Shown: positions 1 to 9,151 of the stretch, piece by piece
Position numbering within the stretch: position 1 is the stretch's first letter
How the letters are laid out: every line of letters begins with the position of its first letter
Assembly: GCF_000018065.1 (NCBI RefSeq)
Contig: NC_009840.1
Span: forward strand, 1,612,001-1,676,000
DNA: 64,000 nt
Origin: Prochlorococcus marinus str. MIT 9215
GTDB lineage: Bacteria > Cyanobacteriota > Cyanobacteriia > PCC-6307 > Cyanobiaceae
Reading direction: 5' to 3'
Position numbers and translations under genes: made by a program
Notes under the pieces: model-generated
Database searches by the model: none
Seen by the model: the letters and a program-made list of their open reading frames with translations, nothing else
Told to the model about the DNA's origin: nothing

Positions 1-2316
1 CAAGAAGTTATAAGAAAAAAACCACAAAAAACAGTCGCCTACTTATCAGCAGAATTTTTAATAGGTCCTCAATTAAGTAATAACCTCCTCAATCTTGGCA
101 TAACTCAAGAGGCAGAAGATGCTTTAAAAAGATTTGGCATTGAATCATTGTCAACAATCCTCGAAGTTGAAGAGGAGCCTGGATTAGGAAATGGTGGACT
201 TGGCAGACTTGCAGCTTGTTATATGGAATCATTAGCATCTCTGCAAGTTCCAGCAGTTGGTTATGGTATTAGATATGAATTTGGAATATTCAATCAGTTA
301 ATAAGGGATGGTTGGCAAGTTGAAGTAACAGATAAATGGTTAAAAGGTGGATGGCCATGGGAACTTCCACAACCAGACGAATCTTGTTTCGTTGGTTTTG
401 GAGGTAGAACTGAAAGTTATAGAGATGATAAAGGTAACTACAGATCAAGATGGATTCCCTCTGAACATGCTATTGGAGTACCTCATGATGTCCCCGTTTT
501 AGGATACAGAGTAAATACTTGTGACAGATTAAGATTATGGAGAGCTGATGCAACTGAAAGTTTTGACTTTTATGCATTCAATATTGGTGATTATTATGGT
601 GCAGTAGAAGAAAAAGTTGCATCTGAAACTCTTTCAAAAGTTTTATATCCAAATGATGGGACAGACGAAGGTAGAAGATTAAGACTCAAACAACAACACT
701 TTTTTGTAAGTTGTTCTCTTCAGGATATGTTGAGAAGCCTTGAAAAAAGATCAATACCAATCACAGAATTCCCTAAGCATTGGACGGTACAATTGAATGA
801 TACCCATCCCGCTATTGCAGTTGCAGAATTAATGCGACTTCTTATTGACCAATATCAAATAGGATGGGATAAAGCTTGGAACATAACAACCTCCTCAGTT
901 GCTTATACCAACCACACATTACTACCAGAAGCTTTAGAGAAATGGGATTTAGGTTTATTCAGCGATCTTCTACCTCGTCATTTAGAAATTATTTATGAAA
1001 TTAATTGGAGATTTCTACAACAATTAAGACTCCGTTATCCTGGTAATGACAAAATCCTACAGAAACTCTCAATAATTGATGAAGAGGGTTCTAAATCGGT
1101 TCGAATGGCTCATTTGGCTACAATAGGAGCACATCATATAAATGGTGTTGCTGCTCTTCACTCAGATTTAATAAAAAGACAACTTCTTCCTGAATTCGCA
1201 GCTTTATGGCCTGAAAAATTTACAAATGTAACTAATGGGGTTACTCCAAGGAGATGGGTTGCCCTTTCCAATCCATCATTATCGAACCTTCTAGAGGAAG
1301 AAGTTGGTCCAAATTGGATTACAAATATGGAACTTCTTAAGAAGTTAGAAGAAAAAAAAGATGACAACAATTTTTTACAAAAATTTGAGGAAACTAAACT
1401 AAATGGTAAAAGAAAATTAGCTAGTTATATTCATTCCAAAACTGGAATACTTGTAGATCCATCAAGTTTATTTGATGTTCAAGTAAAAAGAATTCATCAA
1501 TATAAAAGGCAACATTTAAACGCCCTACAAATTATTGCTCAATATTTAAGAATCAAAAATGGTACCAACAAGCATGAAGTCCCAAGAACAATAATATTTG
1601 GGGGTAAAGCTGCGCCAGGTTATTTTATGGCAAAGCTAATGATTAGATTTATTAATGGTATTGCTGATGTAGTTAATTCTGATCCAGATATGGATGGCTT
1701 ATTAAGAGTTGTTTTTCTACCAGACTACAACGTTAAACTTGGTGAAATAGTTTATCCAGCTACAGATCTTTCAGAACAAATTTCAACTGCTGGAAAAGAA
1801 GCATCTGGAACTGGAAATATGAAATTTGCCATGAATGGAGCGTTAACTATTGGAACCTTAGATGGAGCTAATGTTGAATTACGAGAACTTGTTAAAAAAG
1901 AGAATTTCTTTCTTTTTGGTAAAACTGAAAGCGAAATTATGGATTTAAAGAATAATAATTACTCTCCCAAAACTTTTATTAATCAATGTGCAGAGCTTAA
2001 AGAGGTTATACGCCTGATTGAAATTGGCCACTTTAGCAATGGAGATAAAGAATTATTTAAACCTTTATTAAATAGCTTAACTGGACAAGACCCATTTTTT
2101 GTCATGGCTGACTTCGAAGACTACTTAAATAAACAGGATGTGGTCAGTGAATGCTGGAATAATAAAAGATCATGGAATAAAATGGCTTTATTAAATACTG
2201 CTAGATCAGGATATTTTTCTTCAGATAGATCTATTAGAGAGTATTGTCAATCTATTTGGAAAGTCTCTCCAATGCCTGTTGAAATTACTTGCGACGTCGA
2301 AGAATTAACTAATTAA
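1..2316 (+). CDS. glgP: Glycogen phosphorylase, 5' end cut by window
   Basis: Releases glucose-1-phosphate from glycogen by phosphorolysis, the main route of nocturnal glycogen use in cyanobacteria. The frame is open from base 1, so the gene starts upstream; 771 residues are visible against roughly 830-840 for the family. The visible N-terminal part carries the family signature YLSAEFLIGPQL, followed by GLGNGGLGRLAAC. The pyridoxal-phosphate lysine lies in GTGNMKFAMNGA with its codon at 1822-1824. An internal TTG at 148 could be mistaken for a start, but the conserved sequence runs through it. The last 8 bases overlap the convergent gene on the other strand, and no terminator hairpin is visible. 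Family assignment is secure. Confidence 0.97.
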   Translation, partial: QEVIRKKPQKTVAYLSAEFLIGPQLSNNLLNLGITQEAEDALKRFGIESLSTILEVEEEPGLGNGGLGRLAACYMESLASLQVPAVGYGIRYEFGIFNQLIRDGWQVEVTDKWLKGGWPWELPQPDESCFVGFGGRTESYRDDKGNYRSRWIPSEHAIGVPHDVPVLGYRVNTCDRLRLWRADATESFDFYAFNIGDYYGAVEEKVASETLSKVLYPNDGTDEGRRLRLKQQHFFVSCSLQDMLRSLEKRSIPITEFPKHWTVQLNDTHPAIAVAELMRLLIDQYQIGWDKAWNITTSSVAYTNHTLLPEALEKWDLGLFSDLLPRHLEIIYEINWRFLQQLRLRYPGNDKILQKLSIIDEEGSKSVRMAHLATIGAHHINGVAALHSDLIKRQLLPEFAALWPEKFTNVTNGVTPRRWVALSNPSLSNLLEEEVGPNWITNMELLKKLEEKKDDNNFLQKFEETKLNGKRKLASYIHSKTGILVDPSSLFDVQVKRIHQYKRQHLNALQIIAQYLRIKNGTNKHEVPRTIIFGGKAAPGYFMAKLMIRFINGIADVVNSDPDMDGLLRVVFLPDYNVKLGEIVYPATDLSEQISTAGKEASGTGNMKFAMNGALTIGTLDGANVELRELVKKENFFLFGKTESEIMDLKNNNYSPKTFINQCAELKEVIRLIEIGHFSNGDKELFKPLLNSLTGQDPFFVMADFEDYLNKQDVVSECWNNKRSWNKMALLNTARSGYFSSDRSIREYCQSIWKVSPMPVEITCDVEELTN

Positions 2317-2764
2317 TATCTTTCTTATCTGGTGAATCTGGGGTTTGATGAAATAATCTATTCAAAATTAATCGATCCATATTTAATGGGTCTGGGGCTA
2401 ATTCGTTCGCAATTTCTTTAAATTTTGATTCTATATTGTTCAAAATTTTTGTATCAAATATTCTTTCCATTAATGCTTCAATTGAATATAAATAGGCATT
2501 AACATTTTCAAGTGCATCTAAAGCTTCAGTAATTTCTGTATCAGAAATATGTTTTTCATCTGAACTAATATCTTCATTTGATTCTCTTTCAGACAATTCT
2601 CTCTGCAACTCATCAGTAACTTTAATACAAAGAGTTCTGAAAGATTGAATAGATGCCCAATTCAACTCTTTTTGCTGCTTAAAAGTAGGAAATTCTCTAA
2701 TGAGACGATCATGCTCTTTATAAAATCTCTGACAATCAGAGCATTGACATGGTTCTTCAGCCAA
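2309..2764 (-). CDS. Conserved hypothetical protein with N-terminal Cys cluster
   Basis: A 151-residue acidic protein that I do not recognise. Three cysteines sit close together at residues 6, 8 and 11 (CQCSDC), which could bind a metal. The rest is polar and probably helical, with a Ser/Glu/Asp-rich linker around residues 60-75, and it has no signal peptide or membrane segment. It lies 31 bp downstream of another unknown gene on the same strand, so the two are probably co-transcribed. Its 3' end overlaps glgP by 8 bp. Codon use matches the neighbours. Function is unknown; a structural zinc site is only a guess. Confidence 0.8.
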   Translation of the reverse strand: MAEEPCQCSDCQRFYKEHDRLIREFPTFKQQKELNWASIQSFRTLCIKVTDELQRELSERESNEDISSDEKHISDTEITEALDALENVNAYLYSIEALMERIFDTKILNNIESKFKEIANELAPDPLNMDRLILNRLFHQTPDSPDKKDIN

Positions 2765-2795
2765 AAGAAAATAGAATTCTTTTTATATCATCTCA

Positions 2796-3128
2796 TTATT
2801 TGGGCAAAATTGTAGGGCCATCCAACAATTCGTCATTTTCATCGAGTGAATCAGGACTATCTGGTAAAGGTATCTCAATACTGGTCACCAAATTAATAAC
2901 ATCTCTTAGTCTCATCGAATCAGCAAACCATCCCATTGCTTGCTCTGCATCCCCTCTTTTTTCAGCATCATTTGCTTGATCTTCGTGAGCTTCCGCCAAT
3001 AGAGAAAGCCAGCAAAGGCATCTTGCTTGCACTATTGAAAGATCTAAATCATTAGGTTGTGATTTAGAAATGCGTTCATGCTCTTGTTGAATTAAGAGCT
3101 TTAAACGCATATCATGCAATTTAGCCAT
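2796..3128 (-). CDS. Conserved hypothetical protein, helical
   Basis: A 110-residue protein without a recognised domain. It looks all-helical: the central part (residues 25-85) contains ARCLCWLSLLAEAHEDQA followed by a charged helix, a pattern compatible with one or two TPR-like helix pairs. The C-terminal tail is rich in Asp, Ser and Pro. It has an ATG start and is the first gene of a two-gene unit that continues into the Cys-cluster protein ending at 2309. tRNA-Arg lies just upstream on the same strand. It is soluble by appearance; no function can be assigned. Confidence 0.78.
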   Translation of the reverse strand: MAKLHDMRLKLLIQQEHERISKSQPNDLDLSIVQARCLCWLSLLAEAHEDQANDAEKRGDAEQAMGWFADSMRLRDVINLVTSIEIPLPDSPDSLDENDELLDGPTILPK

Positions 3129-3206
3129 AAAAGATTTATTACTAATAATACGCTAGCTAGAGAGTAGCAATTTTGCACACATACTACATATAGTTTTTTA
3201 TTTTTA

Positions 3207-3280
<74 letters not shown>

Positions 3281-3308
3281 AATAGATGATTTTTGGAGTA
3301 TTAAGCAC

Positions 3309-3314
3309 TATGCT
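3309..3314 (+). promoter_or_regulatory. Probable -10 box of rnpB
   Basis: TATGCT sits four to five bases before the first helix of the RNase P RNA, a little close to the usual spacing, so the mature 5' end may be the transcription start or very near it. The -35 region is weak. The element lies within the 38-base spacer shared with the divergent tRNA-Arg gene. This is inferred from position only. Confidence 0.4.
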
Positions 3315-3318
3315 AAAT

Positions 3319-3693
3319 GAAAGCAGGAGAGGCGATCGCAAGAAAGTTTTATTTTGTTTTCAAAATAAAACTTTCTTGAGGAAAGTCCGGGCTCCCACAT
3401 GGTCAGGCTTGCTGGGTAATTCCCAGTGCGGGCAACCGTGAGGATAGTGCCACAGAAACATACCGCCTAATACTTTTTGTATGGCAAGGGTGCAAGGGTG
3501 CGGTAAGAGCGCACCAGCAACATTGAGAAGTGTTGGCTAGGTAAACCCCGGCTGGGAGCAAGGCTAAGTAGATTTATGACCATTTAACAATCTACTTTTA
3601 AGCGCCGCTTGAGACTGTGAAGTAATTCCAGTCCTAGATAGATGATTGCCCATCTTAATTAAGATGAACAGAACCCGGCTTATGACCTGCTTT
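3319..3693 (+). ncRNA. rnpB: RNase P RNA
   Basis: Catalytic RNA that matures tRNA 5' ends. The ends pair as P1 (AAAGCAGG at 3320-3327 with CCTGCTTT at 3686-3693). Universally conserved type A elements are visible: GAGGAAAGTCCGGGCTCC starting near 3377 and CAGAACCCGGCTTATGACCTGC near the 3' end, with the internal ACAGAAACATACCGCC block near 3450. Bases 3339-3378 form a perfect 18-bp AT-rich hairpin with a TTTT loop at the P3 position, longer than usual. rnc follows 26 bases later on the same strand, and no intrinsic terminator lies between them. End coordinates are within a few bases. Confidence 0.96.
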
Positions 3694-3719
3694 TTAATTT
3701 ATGTGATTATTCAAATCAA

Positions 3720-4469
3720 ATGACAAATATAGTGAACACGAAAAGAATTAATCAAATAACCACTTTTTTAAAGTCTTTAAATATAAAATCAAATAGATTT
3801 TCTGAAATAATAAGAACTCAAGATATTTCAGTTATGCAAGATTTTAATCAGGCATTTATACATTCTTCAGAGGACAAAATAATAAATTACGAAAAACTAG
3901 AATTTTTCGGAGATGCAGTACTCAGATTAGCTGCTTCTAATTTTATTGAAAAAAAATATCCTCAAATGAGTGTAGGAGAAAGATCAGAGCTAAGGGCACA
4001 AATTGTAAGTGATGAATGGTTAACTAAATTAGGGGAAAAAATTGATATAGAGAAATTAATAATTAAAGGACCTAAAGCTCTTGGTGATGAAAATTCAAAA
4101 AATACTATTATTGGTGAAGCGACAGAAGCTTTAATTGGTGCTGTTTACAAGTGCTTTAATTCTATTCAAGAAGTAAATCTTTGGTTAGATGATATTTGGG
4201 AGAAAGATTCAGAAATTTTTTTAAAAGCTCCATATAAATTCAAATCTAAGACAGTATTGCAAGAGTGGTGTCAAAGTAAAGGTTTTGATTTGCCAATTTA
4301 TAAAATAATTGAATTCTCAAAGAAAAATGGGGACCCTAAAAGATTTTCTTGCGATATACATATTGAAGGATTAAAAGAATCATCTGCATTCGGTAAGTCC
4401 CATAAACAAGCAGAAACTAATGCAGCAAGAGTTTTGATAGAAAAACTTATAGCTGCAGGTAAAATCTAA
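3720..4469 (+). CDS. rnc: Ribonuclease III
   Basis: Cleaves double-stranded RNA, including the rRNA precursor. The protein has 249 residues, close to bacterial norms. The catalytic domain shows the signature EKLEFFGDAVL at residues 58-68 and the second acidic cluster in GEATEALIGAVY near residue 138. A double-stranded RNA-binding domain occupies about residues 175-247, ending in KQAETNAARVLIEKL. The ATG start fits the domain start with a short leader. It lies directly downstream of rnpB and could be read through from it. Only two bases separate its stop from that of convergent ndhS. Confidence 0.95.
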   Translation: MTNIVNTKRINQITTFLKSLNIKSNRFSEIIRTQDISVMQDFNQAFIHSSEDKIINYEKLEFFGDAVLRLAASNFIEKKYPQMSVGERSELRAQIVSDEWLTKLGEKIDIEKLIIKGPKALGDENSKNTIIGEATEALIGAVYKCFNSIQEVNLWLDDIWEKDSEIFLKAPYKFKSKTVLQEWCQSKGFDLPIYKIIEFSKKNGDPKRFSCDIHIEGLKESSAFGKSHKQAETNAARVLIEKLIAAGKI

Positions 4470-4471
4470 TT

Positions 4472-4657
4472 TTATACTATTTCTAAATTTTTTAGCTGAA
4501 AAGTTATCAATTTATCCCAATTACCCCCTTCAAATAGAACCGCTGCTCTTTTTTTTGTAACTCTTTGTACAAATCCTTTATATCCTCTATATATAGAGTT
4601 AGTGTCTTTTACAACAACAAAAGAACCTGGGAGTATGGGTTTAGTTGATAATTCCAT
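4472..4657 (-). CDS. ndhS: NDH-1 subunit NdhS, ferredoxin-binding
   Basis: A 61-residue protein matching the small cyanobacterial/plastid SH3-like subunit NdhS (DUF3252), which forms part of the ferredoxin docking site of the photosynthetic NDH-1 complex in cyclic electron flow. The recognisable core is [11 protein letters not shown], then the FVQRV and [14 protein letters not shown] segments, typical of the family. The C-terminal tail is short compared with other cyanobacteria. It stands alone, between rnc and rimM, on the opposite strand. Only 30 bases separate its start from that of rimM, so promoters must overlap the coding regions. Family assignment is from remembered motif similarity. 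Confidence 0.78.
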   Translation of the reverse strand: MELSTKPILPGSFVVVKDTNSIYRGYKGFVQRVTKKRAAVLFEGGNWDKLITFQLKNLEIV

Positions 4658-4687
4658 AAAACACTCTATCTAACACAATACAATATT

Positions 4688-5227
4688 ATGATAAATAAAA
4701 ATAAATGGTTAACTGTTGGATTGATAACATCATGTCATGGAATTAATGGACAGGTAAAGGTTAAATCTCTAAGTGATTTTGAAGAAAGGTTTTTAAAACC
4801 AGGAATGAGATGGTTACAAAAAGAAGATGAACCTCCCTCAAAAATAGAACTTATATCTGGTTTCAAACAGCCTGGTAAACAAACCTTTGTAATTAAGCTT
4901 AAAGATATAAATTCAAGAAATCATGCAGAGCAACTAAAAAAATTTAAAATTCTTGTAAAAACTAATGAAATACCCAAATTAAAAAAGGAAGAATTTCACT
5001 TGCTGGAACTTATAAATCTGAAAGTTAATACTTTAGAAAATGATAAATTAAATACAATTGGGAAAGTCATTAATTTAGAAAATGAGAAAAATAATTTACT
5101 TGTTATTAAACTATTTAAAAATCAAAAGGAAGTTTTCATTCCATTTGTTAAAGAAATAGTCCCAATAGTAGATATAAAAAATAATTTTATAATCATCAAT
5201 CCTCCAAATGGACTTTTAGAACTATAA
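4688..5227 (+). CDS. rimM: 16S rRNA-processing protein RimM
   Basis: Assembly factor for the 30S subunit head, acting with ribosomal protein S19. Length is 179 residues as expected. The N-terminal beta-barrel starts with [24 protein letters not shown], close to the family pattern of VG(I)xxxHGLxGEVKV. The C-terminal PRC-barrel-like domain ends in [13 protein letters not shown]. It is divergent from ndhS with only 30 bases between the starts, and convergent with glmS after a 33-base gap with no hairpin. Confidence 0.93.
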   Translation: MINKNKWLTVGLITSCHGINGQVKVKSLSDFEERFLKPGMRWLQKEDEPPSKIELISGFKQPGKQTFVIKLKDINSRNHAEQLKKFKILVKTNEIPKLKKEEFHLLELINLKVNTLENDKLNTIGKVINLENEKNNLLVIKLFKNQKEVFIPFVKEIVPIVDIKNNFIIINPPNGLLEL

Positions 5228-5260
5228 AGGTTTAAAAATTAAAATTTCTTTTGAAACTAA

Positions 5261-7156
5261 TCATTCCACAGTTACACTTTTAGCTAAATTTCTTGGTTGA
5301 TCCACGTCTAAACCTCTATGAGCTGCAATATGGTAACTCAATAATTGTAAAGGCACTATGTTAAGTAAAGGTGAAATCCATTGATTATAGGAAGGAACTT
5401 TCATTAAATAATCAAAAATTTCAGTTCCATTACATTCAGGGGCAATCCCAATCAAGAATGAATCTCTAGCTTTTGCTTCTTGAGCATTACTGATAACTTT
5501 ATCGAAAACTTCACCAGGGGAAGCAATAGAAATTACAGGGACTTTTTTATCTAATAAAGCTATTGGACCGTGTTTCATCTCACCAGCTGGATATCCAGCC
5601 GCGTGAATGTAACTAATTTCTTTGAGTTTTAACGCTCCTTCAAGTGCAATAGGATAATTTATACCCCTTCCTAAAAAAATAACATCTTTAACATTAAAAA
5701 AATCATGTGCTAGCTTTTCTGAAGATTTATTATGTTGCTCTAAAAGATTTTCTATTAGTGTAGGCAGTCTAATAAGTTCAGTTATTAAATTATTTATTTC
5801 ATCTAAGCTTCGAGTACCTTTAATTTCCGCAAATTTTATTGCTAATCCATAAAAAGAAAGTAATTGAGCAAAAAAAGTTTTTGTTGCTGCAACTCCCACT
5901 TCTATTCCTGCGCAAATATCAATTATATTTGGAACCTGCCTTCCTATCGAGCTCTCTTTTCTATTTGTTATTGCAATTAGATTGGGTTCAAAATTTTTAT
6001 CTTCAATCGAAGACCGTCTTTTAATTTCCATATCGATAGCTGCGATAGTATCAGCAGTTTCTCCAGATTGAGAGACTCCAATAGTTAATGTGTTTGGCAG
6101 CAATGGAGGTGGTGAATATCTAAATTCACTTGCATAAAAGACATTTGTGGGGATACCTGAAAATTGTTCTAGTAAAAAACTTCCCACCATTGCAGCATGT
6201 TTACTTGTACCACAAGCAATAATTTCAATTCTTTCTATTGATTCAAAAAACTTCGTATCAAAAGGATAATTAATTTGATATTGGACCTCTTCTAGATTTT
6301 GAATTAAGTAATTTTCTAACCAGTTTTTTGCGGTCTGTGGCTGATCATATATCTCCTTTAACATATAGTGTTTAAAATTCATTTTATCCATAATTTGCTC
6401 TGAGACTTTTAGAGAAACTGGATTTCTATATTGTCTCTCATTATTTATGTCATATATTTCTATTCCAAGAGGAGTCAACAAAGCTATTTCTTCATCCTGC
6501 ATAGGCAAAATTATATTTGTAAAGTTTGCAATAGCTGGGGTATCACTTGCACAAATAAATTCACCTTCGCCCAAACCAATAATCAAGGGGGCTTGTCTTC
6601 TTGCAACCACCAAAGAGGTTGGAGCATTAGCCCATAAAACAGCTAAGGCATAAGATCCTTCTAAATCAGATATTACATTTCTAACAGCTACTAATAATGT
6701 TGATCCATTATTCTCAAGATTAAGTTTACTTAGTGTATTTAACTCTCTTTTAATCAGATGAGGAATTACCTCCGTATCTGTATCAGAATTGAAAATAACA
6801 CCCTCTTCCTTTAATTTATTTTTTAAGTCTTGAAAATTTTCAATAATGCCATTTTGAACAACCGCTATGGTTCCTGAACCATCGATATGAGGATGGGCAT
6901 TTTTAAACTCAGGTTTTCCATGAGTTGCCCATCTAGTATGACCAATACCCACAGTGCCCGGAATATTCTCATCATTGAGTTTATTTATTAAGTTCTTAAG
7001 TTTTCCTTCTGCTTTGTTACAAGTAATGTTATTTGTTTCAGAATTGATTATTGCAATACCTGAGGAATCATATCCTCTATATTCGAGTTTTTCTAAGCCA
7101 TCTATTAATAATGGTAAAGCCTTTTTGTAACCTGTTACAGCAACTATTCCACACAT
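5261..7156 (-). CDS. glmS: Glutamine-fructose-6-phosphate aminotransferase
   Basis: Makes glucosamine-6-phosphate, the first step towards UDP-GlcNAc for peptidoglycan and lipopolysaccharide. I place the start at 7156 because the glutaminase nucleophile must be Cys2 of MCGIVAVTG; an ATG six codons upstream (7174) would bury it. The protein is then 631 residues. The N-terminal glutaminase includes GHTRWATHG; two SIS sugar-isomerase domains follow with CGTSKHA and SQSGETADT, and the end DQPRNLAKSVTVE is the family C-terminus. No glmS ribozyme is apparent upstream. It faces rimM tail to tail. Confidence 0.96.
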   Translation of the reverse strand: MCGIVAVTGYKKALPLLIDGLEKLEYRGYDSSGIAIINSETNNITCNKAEGKLKNLINKLNDENIPGTVGIGHTRWATHGKPEFKNAHPHIDGSGTIAVVQNGIIENFQDLKNKLKEEGVIFNSDTDTEVIPHLIKRELNTLSKLNLENNGSTLLVAVRNVISDLEGSYALAVLWANAPTSLVVARRQAPLIIGLGEGEFICASDTPAIANFTNIILPMQDEEIALLTPLGIEIYDINNERQYRNPVSLKVSEQIMDKMNFKHYMLKEIYDQPQTAKNWLENYLIQNLEEVQYQINYPFDTKFFESIERIEIIACGTSKHAAMVGSFLLEQFSGIPTNVFYASEFRYSPPPLLPNTLTIGVSQSGETADTIAAIDMEIKRRSSIEDKNFEPNLIAITNRKESSIGRQVPNIIDICAGIEVGVAATKTFFAQLLSFYGLAIKFAEIKGTRSLDEINNLITELIRLPTLIENLLEQHNKSSEKLAHDFFNVKDVIFLGRGINYPIALEGALKLKEISYIHAAGYPAGEMKHGPIALLDKKVPVISIASPGEVFDKVISNAQEAKARDSFLIGIAPECNGTEIFDYLMKVPSYNQWISPLLNIVPLQLLSYHIAAHRGLDVDQPRNLAKSVTVE

Positions 7157-7237
7157 ATGAAATTTTTTTTTCAATTATATTTGAAAAAAAATAAGTATTT
7201 TTAAAGCATGGACTCTCTTAAAACTGCACTATATAAG

Positions 7238-7525
<288 letters not shown>

Positions 7526-7616
7526 TTACAAAGAAATTAAAAAAATTAAGATATGCTTCACTCTTGTTAACTCTAGGGCATAAAATCATATAGATAATTA
7601 GTAATTTACATAAACT

Positions 7617-7856
7617 ATGTCACAAGAAATCCTCGAAAAAGTGTGTTCTATTGTTTCAGAACAACTAAGCGTTGAAGCAGGAGAAGTCAAATCAGATTCA
7701 AATTTCCAAAATGATTTAGGCGCAGATTCTCTTGATACCGTTGAATTAGTTATGGCTCTTGAAGAAGCATTTGATATTGAAATCCCTGATGAAGCAGCTG
7801 AAGGAATCGCAACTGTTGGCGATGCAGTAAAATTCATCGAAGAAAAAAAAGGTTAG
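7617..7856 (+). CDS. acpP: Acyl carrier protein
   Basis: Carries growing acyl chains for fatty acid synthesis on a phosphopantetheine arm. It is 79 residues and acidic. The attachment serine is Ser38 in [16 protein letters not shown], the canonical site. A same-length open frame on the minus strand is only its mirror. fabF follows after 6 bases, so the two are translationally close and form an operon. The 133-base upstream region is shared with divergent psaC and contains AT-rich boxes near 7590-7602 that could be a -10. Confidence 0.99.
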   Translation: MSQEILEKVCSIVSEQLSVEAGEVKSDSNFQNDLGADSLDTVELVMALEEAFDIEIPDEAAEGIATVGDAVKFIEEKKG

Positions 7857-7862
7857 TAAAGA

Positions 7863-9107
7863 ATGCCAAATTTCCATCGAGTAGTTATTACCGGTATCGG
7901 AGCAGTAACTCCAATTGGTAATAACATTGATGAATATTTAGTAGGTCTGCAAAAAGGTACTAATGGGGTCTCAAATATTACTCTCTTTGATCCTGAACAA
8001 CATCCTTGCAAATTTGCAGCAGAAGTAAAAAATCTTCAATCTGCAAATTTTATTGAAGCTAAAGAATCCAAAAGATGGGATCGTTTTTCCCAGTTTGGAG
8101 TTATTGCTGCAAAGCAAGCTTTTAGAGATTCTGGACTTGAAATTACTGAAGCTAATTCATCAAGAATTGGAGTAATTATTGGCTCTGGAGTCGGAGGCTT
8201 ACTAACTATGGAAAGTCAAGCTCAAATTCTCAGTCATAAAGGACCTAAAAGAGTAAGTCCATTTACAGTCCCAATGATGATTCCAAATATGGCAACTGGA
8301 CTCGCTGCTATAGCTTTGGGTGCAAAAGGGCCAAGTTCAGCCGTTTCAACCGCCTGTGCTGCCGGTTCAAATGCAATTGGTGATTCTTTTAGATTACTAC
8401 AACTTGGAAAGGCAGATGCGATGATTTGCGGAGGAGCAGAAGCAAGTATTACGCCTCTTGGAGTAGCTGGTTTTGCCAGTGCCAAAGCTCTTTCTTTCAG
8501 AAATGAAAGTCCTCAAACTGCTAGTAGGCCTTTTGATGCAGAAAGAGATGGGTTTGTTATAGGAGAGGGATCGGGAATTCTTGTTTTAGAAACTTTAGAA
8601 AATGCACAAAAAAGAAATGCAAGAATTTATGCAGAAATAATTGGGTATGGGACAACATGTGATGCTCATCACATTACTGCTCCATCTCCAGGAGGGGTTG
8701 GAGGAGCAAAAGCTATAAACCTAGCAATTGAAGACGCTTCTCTTAACCTTGAAAAAGTTGATTACATAAATGCTCATGGAACGAGTACATCAGCTAATGA
8801 CAAAAATGAAACTTCTGCAATTAAATCTATATTTAAAGACAGATCTTACCTCATTCCTGTAAGCTCTACTAAGTCGATGACTGGTCATCTCCTAGGAGGG
8901 TCAGGAGGTATAGAAGCTGTAGCTTGTATACTTTCTTTGACACATAATTTTATCCCTCCTACAATTAACTACGTCAATCCAGATCCAGAATGTGATCTTG
9001 ATTATGTACCAAATAATGCAAGAGAAGCTCAAGTAGGAGTTGCTCTTTCAAATTCTTTCGGCTTTGGTGGTCACAATGTTTGCCTTGCTTTCAGCAAAAT
9101 GAATTAA
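7863..9107 (+). CDS. fabF: 3-oxoacyl-ACP synthase II (KAS II)
   Basis: Condenses malonyl-ACP with acyl-ACP in fatty acid elongation. At 414 residues it has the usual length. The catalytic Cys165 is in STACAAGSNAIG, and the two histidines are His305 (NAHGTST) and His342 (SMTGHLLGGSGG). The C-terminal NSFGFGGHNVCLAF is also typical. It starts 6 bases after acpP, the common acpP-fabF pair. tkt follows after 44 bases on the same strand and may be read from the same transcript. Confidence 0.98.
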   Translation: MPNFHRVVITGIGAVTPIGNNIDEYLVGLQKGTNGVSNITLFDPEQHPCKFAAEVKNLQSANFIEAKESKRWDRFSQFGVIAAKQAFRDSGLEITEANSSRIGVIIGSGVGGLLTMESQAQILSHKGPKRVSPFTVPMMIPNMATGLAAIALGAKGPSSAVSTACAAGSNAIGDSFRLLQLGKADAMICGGAEASITPLGVAGFASAKALSFRNESPQTASRPFDAERDGFVIGEGSGILVLETLENAQKRNARIYAEIIGYGTTCDAHHITAPSPGGVGGAKAINLAIEDASLNLEKVDYINAHGTSTSANDKNETSAIKSIFKDRSYLIPVSSTKSMTGHLLGGSGGIEAVACILSLTHNFIPPTINYVNPDPECDLDYVPNNAREAQVGVALSNSFGFGGHNVCLAFSKMN

Positions 9108-9151
9108 AGACAACCAATTCTGTATTTCCAACTTAACTTATTTTTAAAACA

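Noticed and set aside
3339-3378. Long hairpin read as an intrinsic terminator or inserted repeat
   Set aside because: It is inside the RNase P RNA at the P3 position and is not followed by a T run.
5839-6653. Several 60-70-residue plus-strand frames within glmS
   Set aside because: All are antisense to conserved SIS and glutaminase domains and lack any recognisable domain.
7157-7174. Longer glmS start adding MKKKFH
   Set aside because: The glutaminase needs Cys2 exposed at the mature N-terminus, which only the ATG at 7156 provides.
7598-7837. 79-residue open frame on the minus strand over acpP
   Set aside because: It is the mirror of acpP, which has the invariant DSLD site on the plus strand; the mirror has no recognisable domain.
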